A stretch of 64,000 bases of DNA, taken from positions 5,882,001-5,946,000 of the forward strand of contig NZ_JAUALB010000001.1 in assembly GCF_030345795.1 (NCBI RefSeq), in the 5' to 3' direction. The DNA is from Micromonospora sp. WMMA1363 (lineage in GTDB: Bacteria; Actinomycetota; Actinomycetes; Mycobacteriales; Micromonosporaceae). Below are positions 9,813 to 21,465 of the stretch, in pieces. A program made the position numbers and the translations under genes. Position 1 is the first letter of the stretch. The number at the start of each line of letters is the position of its first letter. The notes beneath the pieces are model-generated. The model saw nothing but the letters and a program-made list of their open reading frames with translations, was not told the DNA's origin and did not search any database.

Positions 9813-12800
9813 TCAGCTCGGGGTGGTAACCGCGACGGGAGGGGCGAAGGCGGACGCGCCGACGACGTTGAACGAGCGGATCCGGTAGTGGTAGGTGACC
9901 CCACGGGCCAGGCCGGTGTTGGTGAAGCCCCGTCCGCCCACCGTGAAGGTGGCCACCTCTCGGGTGAAGGAGGCGTCCACGGCCCGCTGCACGGTGAAGC
10001 CGGCGCCCGGCCCGGCCGGCGTGCTGGTCACCCAGCCGAGGATCACCGTCGCGGTGTCCGCGGCCGGCGCCGTGGCGGTGACGCTGACCGAGTCCGGCAC
10101 CGCCGGGCGCGGCGGGGTGGTCACCTGCGCCACCGTCGACCATGGTGAAGACGTGCCGAGGAACGTGGTGCGGACCCGGTAGTAGTAGATGGTGTCCGGC
10201 GTGACGGCGGTGTCCAGGTGGGTGTCCCCGACCCCGATCGCGGTGGTGCCCGGCCCGCTGGTGAACGTCGGGTTGGTGGCGCGCTGCACGTCGACGCCGG
10301 TGGCGAAGGAGCGGTTACGCCAGCGCAACGCCACCCGGAGCGGCGCGGCCGGCGGTACCGTCGCGCTCAGCCCGGTGGGCGCGGCGAGCCGCACCGAGGC
10401 GGGCACGCTGTTCGACCACGCCGAGCAGCTGACCGCGTTCTCCGCCCGGATCCGGTAGTGGTACGTGACGTCGGGTGTGACCGTGGCGTCGGTGTAGCGG
10501 TTGGTGGTGGCGGCGACGGTGATCACGGTTAGTCCTTCGGTGAAGGCCGGATCGGTGGCCCGCTGCAACAGGTGGCTGGTGGCGGCGGGGCGGCTGCCGT
10601 TGCCGGTCCACGCCAGTGTGATCGCCGGCAGCGCGGTCGCCGACCCGGGGACCGGTGTCGCGGTCAGGCCGGTCGGCGCCTTCGGGGTGACCCGGAGCAC
10701 CAGCGGCCGACTCATCCCCTGGTCCCGGTGGCCGGCGAGTTGGCTGTGCCACCGGTACTCCCATCCGAGGTTCACCAGTTGGTTGCCGACCCGCGCCGAC
10801 CGCCCGTCCACTGGGCTGACCGGTGTCGAGCCGGTCCCAGCGCCGACCGGCCGGCCGGGGTCCAGCAGCCGTACGCTGTCGCCGATCTTGAACGGCAGCG
10901 GAGGTGCGACCGGGCGCAGCGCGACGATCACATCCTCCCTGGGGTTGACCCGGACGACCTGTTTCCAGCCCAACTCGTTGTCGTCCGGTGGCCGGAGGGT
11001 GCCGTCCCATCCCACCCGGTTGACCAGCTGCAGGTCCACGCCGTCCAGCCGGACCGGCTGGGTCCGCCGGGGGGCGCCCCGGATTCGCCAGAGCTGCGTG
11101 CCGTCGGTGGGAGCGCCCACCGCTGTCGCCGGGTCGCTGACCTGCACCACCTCGGTTGCCGGGTCGGTCGGGCCGAGCGGCAGCGCCGCGGGGCCGAGCG
11201 GGCCGCCGTGCGGGTGCCCCACACCGAGCCGCCCGGTGAGTCGGCCGTGACCGGGCTCGAAGACCTGCTGGACCGTCTTGACCGCGAGCGGCAGAAGGAC
11301 CGGCGAGCCACCGCCGGCGGGGGTGAAGCTCACCGTGGTGGCGTGGACCGGCACGGTGGTCTCGCGGATGGTGTGGGTGCCGAACGGGGGATCGTATGCC
11401 GGCTGCGACACGATCGGCGGTTGTTGGCTTGCCCCGTACGCCCGGGACAGTCGTTCGCGCAGCCGGGCCAGGTCGTACCGGGCCGCCGGGGTGCCGCCGA
11501 CCCGGAACTGAAGCAGCGTCCGGGTGTTCGGCCCGTACCCGGGGCGGCTCGGCGGTGTTCCGCCCTCGTCGTGCAGGTCCGGCGCCTCGGTGCGGTGGTC
11601 GTACCGGGGGTCGAAGTCGGGTAGCGGGGCGGGGGCGTCGTTGTAGAGAAGCAGCGTGCTACCCGGCGCGACCGTGGAGAAGTCGACCAGCACGTCGGCG
11701 TGCTCCCCGGGGGCGAGCAGCAGCGCGTGCCCGTCGACGTTGAGCACGGTGGGGTCGCGCCGGTCGTACCGGTAGGTCACCGGTCGGTTCGGGATCACCG
11801 CCGGTGCCGGCAGCAGGCCGCCCTCGTTGCCGATCTGGATCAGTTCCGGACCGGCCGCGTGGGGGTCCGGCACACCGCCGGTACGTCCGTCCTCCGGCCA
11901 GCCAGCCGTCCGGACCGTCTCGACCATCGGCACCTCACCCGCCGCCGGGTCGGCCAATTTGCCGTCCGGGCCCCACAACGGCCCCGCGCCGCTGGCCCGG
12001 TAGAGCTGGAGGTTCAGGCTGCGGTCCAGGCACGCGTTGACGATGCGGAACCGGTAGGCGCGCGGCTGCACCGCGAGCCACGGGTACGCCACGCCGTTGA
12101 CCAGCACCGTGTCGCCGTAGGCGTCCGGCACCGCCGACGGGTGCGGCACACCGGGCGTCATCGGTGGTTCGTCGGGCGCGGTGACGGGGTCGTGGTGCGG
12201 ATTCGGCACCGGGCCGGTGCCGTCCGGGGGGATCTCCTCGGCGGTACGCGACCACGGCCCGTAGTCCCAGCGCCCGGTGGGGTTGCCGCCACCGCTGCGG
12301 TACGGGTTCTGCCGGGGCTGGTAGACGTGCGGATGCCAGAGGTTGCCTCGGGTGCCCCACCGGTCCCGGTCCCAGGTCGGGTCTTCAGCGGCCAGCTGGG
12401 TGTCGTCGGGTACGAAGGTCCGGTCCTCGAGGACCAGCGGAATCTGGTCGGCGGGGAGTACCCCGTCGTTGACCAGCCGGTCCTCGGCCAGGTCGGTGAG
12501 CAGGTAGAGCCCGAGTTGCCCGGAGTAGACGGTCAGCCGGGCGAGGCCGACGGTGTTGTCGTGGAACACCAGCGACCGGCCACTCTGTTCGTTCGGAAAA
12601 TAGAGGGTGGTCGCCCCGGCGCCCGGGTGTGGCATGTCGGGTACGTGGACCAGTCCGACGCCTGTCGGGTAGGGGGTGATTTCTCCGGCCGGGGAGATCC
12701 ATTGCCATGGGTTGCCCGCACTGATCCAGCCGGTCTGCGCTCCCGCGAGGTGCAGCACCGCCCGGTTCTGCGGGTACGGCGCGGGCCCGTCGAGCGGGCC

Positions 12801-13475
12801 GGTACCCGCGCCCTCGACGGTCGGGTCGACGGGGAGGAAGAGCTCGCCGGCCTGCCCGGTGGGGAGTTGGTTGATGAACTTGACCCGGACCGGTCGGCCG
12901 CGTCGCGCGACGATCACCGGGCCGAGGTGGACGGGGTGCTCCGGCGGAGCGACGGTGTTGTGCCCGGTCGGGTCGGTGCCGAGGTTGAGCTGTCGGTAAC
13001 CGCGTAGCCGAGTCGCCGGGAGATCCCGGTGCAGGCGTTGGGCGTATTCCTGGAGCCCTATCTCGTAGTAGTCACAGCCCGGGTAGGTGATGGTGTCCGG
13101 CGCCGCCACCGGCAGGCTGCCCACCGGGCCCGAGGTGGTGGCGCCGCTGCCGCCGGCGCCGAGGGTCGGCAGCGGGTCGACGAACTTTCGGATTCCGGTG
13201 CCGGGCACCACCCGCCCCTCGGCGTCGACGACCGGCAACGGGCTGTGCGCGTGGTTCGGCACCGCCCCGAAGCAGCGGGGGACCACCGTTGGGTCGAGAC
13301 GTGCTGGTGCTGGTGCTGGTGCTGGTGCTGGTGCTGGTGCTGGGCGGCCCGTACTCCGGGCCGCCGGCACGTCCGGGCCGGTGTCGCCGTAACGGTTGTC
13401 GCCGGCGCTATCGTCGGTAGGGTCGTCGGCGGGTCGGTCGGCCCACGGGATCCGGAGTCTGCGGAACAGGTCCAT
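9813..13475 (-). CDS. multicopper-oxidase-like protein with fibronectin type III domains, copper ligands lost
   Basis: This 1220-residue protein has a CotA-like three-cupredoxin region (about residues 60-920) and then about three fibronectin type III domains (930-1220). The fold is recognisable in YRFRIVNACLDRSLNLQL, APGEHADVLVDFS and VNRVGWDG. All four copper motifs have decayed: HLHG reads HLAG (His242 kept), HDH reads HDN (about 306), HPxHLH reads QPVRLD (about 807), and HCHxxxHxxxxM reads HSQLAGHRDQGM with Cys replaced by Ser911. It should not be a working laccase. No signal peptide is obvious. An Ala-Pro repeat lies near residues 45-58. An intact frame this long suggests a retained structural or binding role. 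Confidence 0.8.
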   Translation of the reverse strand: MDLFRRLRIPWADRPADDPTDDSAGDNRYGDTGPDVPAARSTGRPAPAPAPAPAPAPARLDPTVVPRCFGAVPNHAHSPLPVVDAEGRVVPGTGIRKFVDPLPTLGAGGSGATTSGPVGSLPVAAPDTITYPGCDYYEIGLQEYAQRLHRDLPATRLRGYRQLNLGTDPTGHNTVAPPEHPVHLGPVIVARRGRPVRVKFINQLPTGQAGELFLPVDPTVEGAGTGPLDGPAPYPQNRAVLHLAGAQTGWISAGNPWQWISPAGEITPYPTGVGLVHVPDMPHPGAGATTLYFPNEQSGRSLVFHDNTVGLARLTVYSGQLGLYLLTDLAEDRLVNDGVLPADQIPLVLEDRTFVPDDTQLAAEDPTWDRDRWGTRGNLWHPHVYQPRQNPYRSGGGNPTGRWDYGPWSRTAEEIPPDGTGPVPNPHHDPVTAPDEPPMTPGVPHPSAVPDAYGDTVLVNGVAYPWLAVQPRAYRFRIVNACLDRSLNLQLYRASGAGPLWGPDGKLADPAAGEVPMVETVRTAGWPEDGRTGGVPDPHAAGPELIQIGNEGGLLPAPAVIPNRPVTYRYDRRDPTVLNVDGHALLLAPGEHADVLVDFSTVAPGSTLLLYNDAPAPLPDFDPRYDHRTEAPDLHDEGGTPPSRPGYGPNTRTLLQFRVGGTPAARYDLARLRERLSRAYGASQQPPIVSQPAYDPPFGTHTIRETTVPVHATTVSFTPAGGGSPVLLPLAVKTVQQVFEPGHGRLTGRLGVGHPHGGPLGPAALPLGPTDPATEVVQVSDPATAVGAPTDGTQLWRIRGAPRRTQPVRLDGVDLQLVNRVGWDGTLRPPDDNELGWKQVVRVNPREDVIVALRPVAPPLPFKIGDSVRLLDPGRPVGAGTGSTPVSPVDGRSARVGNQLVNLGWEYRWHSQLAGHRDQGMSRPLVLRVTPKAPTGLTATPVPGSATALPAITLAWTGNGSRPAATSHLLQRATDPAFTEGLTVITVAATTNRYTDATVTPDVTYHYRIRAENAVSCSAWSNSVPASVRLAAPTGLSATVPPAAPLRVALRWRNRSFATGVDVQRATNPTFTSGPGTTAIGVGDTHLDTAVTPDTIYYYRVRTTFLGTSSPWSTVAQVTTPPRPAVPDSVSVTATAPAADTATVILGWVTSTPAGPGAGFTVQRAVDASFTREVATFTVGGRGFTNTGLARGVTYHYRIRSFNVVGASAFAPPVAVTTPS
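13302..13343 (-). repeat. seven copies of a 6-bp tandem repeat (TGCTGG) coding Ala-Pro
   Basis: On the plus strand TGCTGG is repeated seven times without error. On the coding strand it gives the Ala-Pro run in the multicopper-oxidase-like protein. Gain or loss of units keeps the frame, so it can vary linker length but not switch the gene off. Confidence 0.9.
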
Positions 13476-14119
13476 GGCTCTCCCGGCGTCGGGCGCCGGG
13501 CCGCCACCTCGGCGTGGCGGCGCGGGGGCGCTGAACTGACGGTGTGTGAGCGCTCAACCGCAGCATGCGGCCCGGATGGATGGTTAGGAAGTGCCCAATC
13601 GTCCCTATCTGGGCGGCGCGCCAATTTCTGCCCCCGCCCCCGGAGTGTCCCGCCCGACACGCCGAACCGGCACCGGGCTGCCACGTGCCTTTCGATCGTC
13701 GACCGGCTCGCACCGGCCCCTGGTAGGGGTACAAGGCGGGCTCTTGCCAAATCCCGTTCGAAGGAAGCGGGGTGCCCCGGCCCTGCGCCACCAACAAGAC
13801 ATCCCGCGGACCTCGGCGGGCCGTTCGGGATTCATCAGGTAACGGGGTAATCGGGGCAGGTATCGTCCGCAGCGTTATTCCTGACCGGCATGAATATGAC
13901 TGTGGGGAATACCGATTCTTTGTCACCGCTTCCGCCCGGATCGGCCCACCCGTCGCTCCCGGTGAGTCCGCCACCGCTTCTGCCGTCATGGGCGTGGTGG
14001 TGCCGGCACGGGGCCGTTCCTGCCGGCACAAGTGCGTTCCTGCCGGCACACGTGCGTTCCTGCCGGCACCGCCGCCGTCGGGAGCGACCCGCCAGGTCCG
14101 CGGCAGCGGCGTGGTGGGG
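13476..14119. other. intergenic region, no gene found
   Basis: This is a 644-base stretch between two minus-strand genes. Short open frames exist on both strands but none has a binding site, codon bias or a recognisable product. Bases near 13850-13920 are richer in A and T and could hold the promoter of the multicopper-oxidase-like gene. A small tandem repeat lies at 14000-14070. Confidence 0.6.
14000..14070. repeat. 20-bp tandem repeat with a TGCCGGCA palindrome, about three copies
   Basis: Units of the form CGTTCCTGCCGGCACAMGTG follow each other at 20-base period, with a partial unit before (GTGCCGGCACGGGGC) and a partial unit after. Each contains the self-complementary octamer TGCCGGCA. 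It sits about 50 bases downstream of the glycosylase stop. Confidence 0.7.
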
Positions 14120-14962
14120 TCAGGCGGACGGCTCGGGGCCCGGTTGGCAGGTCGGGCACCAGTAGGTGACCCGGTCACCCAGCTCCTCCTTGCGGATCGC
14201 GGTGCCGCAGCGGCGGCACGGCTGGGCGCGCCGGCCGTACACGTAGCTGGTCTGCCCTCGGTGCAGCGAGCCGGTGGTGCTCTGCCTCCAGCGCCCCCGG
14301 TTCGCGGTGAGCAACTTCTGCGCCAGGGTGACCGCGGCGGTGAGGTCGGGGACCGCGCCGACCGGTGTCCACGGCGAGACGCCGAGCAGGAACAGCACCT
14401 CGCACTTGTAGAGGTTGCCGACGCCGGCGAGGTTGCGTTGGTCGAGGAGGGCCTCACCGATGGTGGTGGCCGGACGGGTGGTGAGCCGCCGGACGGCCTC
14501 GGACGGATCCCAGTCCGGACCGAGAAGGTCGGGGCCGAGGTGGTCGACGAGACGGCCTTCCTCGGAGGTGGGCACCAGGGCCAGGTCGTGCAGGTGGTAG
14601 CCGACGGCCACGGTCGACGGGCTGCGCAGTACCACCCGGATCAGGTGTGCCGGGCGGGTGGCCCAGCGCTCGCCGGGCGCGTACGCTCGCCAGGCGCCGT
14701 CCATCCGCAGGTGCGAGTGGAGCGTCCAGCGCATCCCGCCGTCCGTCCCGGGTAGCGCGCCGGTGTCGGTGGCGCTGCCGCCCGGGGCCGCCAGGCGCAG
14801 CAGCAGGTGCTTGCCGCGGCTGGCCGACTCGCGCACCGTCCAGCCTGCGAGGTCGGTCGCGGCGAGCTGCGGGACCCGGAAGTCGCTGCGGGTCAGGCGG
14901 GTGCCGGCGAGCGCCCGCTGGAGGACGCGGGCGGTGTTCCAGACGGTGTCGCCTTCGGGCAC
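14120..14962 (-). CDS. Fpg/Nei-family DNA glycosylase, endonuclease VIII type (Nei2-like)
   Basis: This is a 280-residue base-excision-repair glycosylase/AP lyase. It begins MPEGDTVWNTARVLQ, giving the catalytic Pro2 (after Met removal) and Glu3. The family lysine is in RGKHLLL. The helix-two-turn-helix region has LLDQRNLAGVGNLYKCEVLF, and the C-terminus has a complete zinc finger with cysteines in CRRCGTAIR and YWCPTCQ. The PEGDTVW start is typical of the actinobacterial Nei1/Nei2 group that acts on oxidised pyrimidines, rather than MutM/Fpg. Confidence 0.9.
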   Translation of the reverse strand: MPEGDTVWNTARVLQRALAGTRLTRSDFRVPQLAATDLAGWTVRESASRGKHLLLRLAAPGGSATDTGALPGTDGGMRWTLHSHLRMDGAWRAYAPGERWATRPAHLIRVVLRSPSTVAVGYHLHDLALVPTSEEGRLVDHLGPDLLGPDWDPSEAVRRLTTRPATTIGEALLDQRNLAGVGNLYKCEVLFLLGVSPWTPVGAVPDLTAAVTLAQKLLTANRGRWRQSTTGSLHRGQTSYVYGRRAQPCRRCGTAIRKEELGDRVTYWCPTCQPGPEPSA

Positions 14963-15024
14963 CCGTCCATTCTCCCCCGCGCCCGCCCACCCGCACCCTG
15001 GCCAACCGGTCGGCGTCCGCCTGG

Positions 15025-15810
15025 TCAGGCCGCGGTGACCCGCAGCCGGTCACCCGGTCGCACCGCGAGCAGGTCGGCGGCCCGGCCACCGTTGACCGCG
15101 ATCGCGATCAGGCCAGCCGAGTCGACGTGCACCACCAGCCCGCCGGGTGGTACGTCGCCGAAGGTCCGGCCGCGCACCGCGGCGCGGTCGCCGACGCGGA
15201 CAGCGGCGGGCAGCGGCCTCAGCAGGGCAGCCGGGGCGGCGAGCTGCACGTTGCCGAACTGGTCCACGGTCAGCACCTCGGCGGTGAAACCGTCCGCCTC
15301 TGGGCGGACCAGTGGCGCCGGCAGCCGCACCAGGGTGTCCGGCTCGACCGCCGGGCCGGCGTCGGCCAGCGGCGCGCCGAGCGCCAGCCGGGCTGCCACC
15401 GGCGCGAAGACGTCCCGGCCGTGGAACGTGGCCGACACCCGGGGTCCGAGCCAGTCCGGGTTCGTCAGCCGTACCGCCGCCCGCACCCCGCCGAGCGCTG
15501 CCGCTGCGTCCAGCAGCAACCCGTTGTCCGGCCCGACCAGCATCCCGTTCCCGGCCGCCAGAGCGATCCCCCGGCGTGCGGTGCCCACTCCCGGGTCGAC
15601 GACCGCGAGGTGGATGCCCACCGGCAGGGACGGCACGGTCTGCGCGAGCACGGCCGCGCCCCGCCGCACGTCACCCGGAGGAACCAGGTGGGTCACGTCG
15701 ATCACCCGGGCCGCTGGTGCCAATCGGGCGAGTACCCCGTGGCAGGCGGCCACGAAGCCGTCGTCGAGACCGTAGTCGGTGGTGAACGAGATCCACGGGA
15801 TCGGTGTCAT
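15025..15810 (-). CDS. SAM hydroxide adenosyltransferase (SAM hydrolase, DUF62 family)
   Basis: This 261-residue enzyme belongs to the fluorinase/chlorinase fold group whose common members hydrolyse S-adenosylmethionine to adenosine and methionine. Family motifs are SFTTDYGLDDGFVAACHG near the start, VVDPGVGTARRGIAL, GPDNGLLLDAA, TFHGRDVFAPVAARLA, VDQFGNVQL and VNGGRAADL. The Asp/Arg/His set used by the hydrolases (for example R and D in HGRDVF) is present. The halogenase-specific loops cannot be judged by eye, and no natural-product cluster adjoins it, so hydrolysis is the simplest reading. Confidence 0.88.
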   Translation of the reverse strand: MTPIPWISFTTDYGLDDGFVAACHGVLARLAPAARVIDVTHLVPPGDVRRGAAVLAQTVPSLPVGIHLAVVDPGVGTARRGIALAAGNGMLVGPDNGLLLDAAAALGGVRAAVRLTNPDWLGPRVSATFHGRDVFAPVAARLALGAPLADAGPAVEPDTLVRLPAPLVRPEADGFTAEVLTVDQFGNVQLAAPAALLRPLPAAVRVGDRAAVRGRTFGDVPPGGLVVHVDSAGLIAIAVNGGRAADLLAVRPGDRLRVTAA

Positions 15811-15909
15811 GGGACGAGAGGCTAGCCCGCCGGGGTGAGCCGCAGCCTGCGAACCAGCAGGGTGGTCAGCGTAGGCGGGACCTGGACGGGCGCGTTCTGC
15901 GGTGGCCTG

Positions 15910-20556
<4,647 letters not shown>

Positions 20557-20577
20557 CCTGCCCCGGCGATGTGACAA

Positions 20578-20733
20578 CCTCCCCGGCGGCCCGCGCGTTC
20601 TGTCCGGCTGTGCTTAATAAGCGATGAATATGACGATGAACGCTTTAAGTCTGACTTAACTGCTTGCTTGTGACCCACAACATAAAGTAACTTCACTCGC
20701 GACGCGGACGTGGGACGCGGGGTGGAGGATCGG
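20578..20733 (+). promoter_or_regulatory. AT-rich promoter region with a 15-bp inverted repeat
   Basis: This 156-base gap is much richer in A and T than its surroundings. It holds the perfect inverted repeat TTAAGTC-T-GACTTAA at 20645-20659. A TAAAGT hexamer at 20683-20688 could be a -10 element for the downstream gene, although no good -35 is seen at normal spacing. The repeat is a candidate operator. Confidence 0.45.
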
Positions 20734-21147
20734 ATGGCCGTCGAGGAGCGGAGTGCCGAGCCCGGCACCGATGTGCTCGTCCGTAAGGTCGACAGTCATC
20801 TCACCGCCGTCCGAGCCGGTCTGGCCGGCCCCGAGCTGGAACTCGCCGAGCGGCTCGCGCACGTGTTGCGCGAGCTGGTCGCGTCCACCGCGCGGGCAAG
20901 CGCCGCCGACCGTGGCCGGGTCCGCGCCGCCGTGCACTTCTTCGTGCTACGGCGGGAGAGCCGGGGCCGCCTGCTCTCGGTCCGCTCGCTCGCCGCCGCC
21001 CAACGAGTGGTCAACCGGGTCGTGCTCCAACTCGGCCGGCCGGACCTGCTGGTCGACACCCGCCGCGATCGGGCGACGCGGGAGGCCGCACCGGTCAGCG
21101 ACGACCCGGCCGACGACCTCGCCGACGCCGAGGTCGCCGCCCGCTGA
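20734..21147 (+). CDS. uncharacterised small helical protein
   Basis: This 137-residue protein belongs to no family I recognise. It opens MAVEERSAEPGTDVLVRKVD, has a charged, likely all-helical middle (residues about 15-105) and an acidic tail (DDPADDLADAEVAAR). No membrane segment or cysteine is present. The ATG is preceded by GGTGGAGGATCGG. Codon bias is strong and typical of the host. It lies between lhr and the Mrp operon; the gap of about 300 bases to mrpA suggests separate transcription. Confidence 0.7.
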   Translation: MAVEERSAEPGTDVLVRKVDSHLTAVRAGLAGPELELAERLAHVLRELVASTARASAADRGRVRAAVHFFVLRRESRGRLLSVRSLAAAQRVVNRVVLQLGRPDLLVDTRRDRATREAAPVSDDPADDLADAEVAAR

Positions 21148-21465
21148 GGGGCGGCCCGCGCGACGCCGCCGCTCGGCCGCCGATCCCATCCGATGCCCGT
21201 CACCTCGCTGCCGTCCGCGCATCGAGCCGCCGATCCGGTGACATCGGCCCGATCATCGGCGTCGACCGGGCGGCGGCCAATTCCTGCAAAACAACCCCGG
21301 CCCCGGACGATCTGACGTCTGATCGCACCGGGGGCGTGGTTCGGAGCGGCGGTCCGCCCGGTGCGGCCCGTCGACACCCGCGACCCGTCCCCAGGGCCTG
21401 CTGCCGTCCCACCGGGCGGCTGGCGCGGTGCGCACCGGCCCGGCGCGCCGCCACCTCGACCGGGA
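21148..21465. other. intergenic leader before the Mrp operon
   Basis: This 318-base stretch has no convincing gene. A GTG at 21361 is in frame with mrpA and could extend it by 35 proline-rich residues, so part of this region may be coding. No clear promoter hexamers or hairpins were found. Confidence 0.5.

Noticed and set aside
14000..14070. Possible CRISPR array
   Set aside because: The repeat units are contiguous at 20-base period with no variable spacers, and no cas genes are present.
15025..15810. SAM-dependent halogenase (fluorinase/chlorinase) instead of SAM hydrolase
   Set aside because: The general family motifs fit both, but no natural-product genes adjoin it and the halogenase loop could not be identified, so the common hydrolase role was kept.
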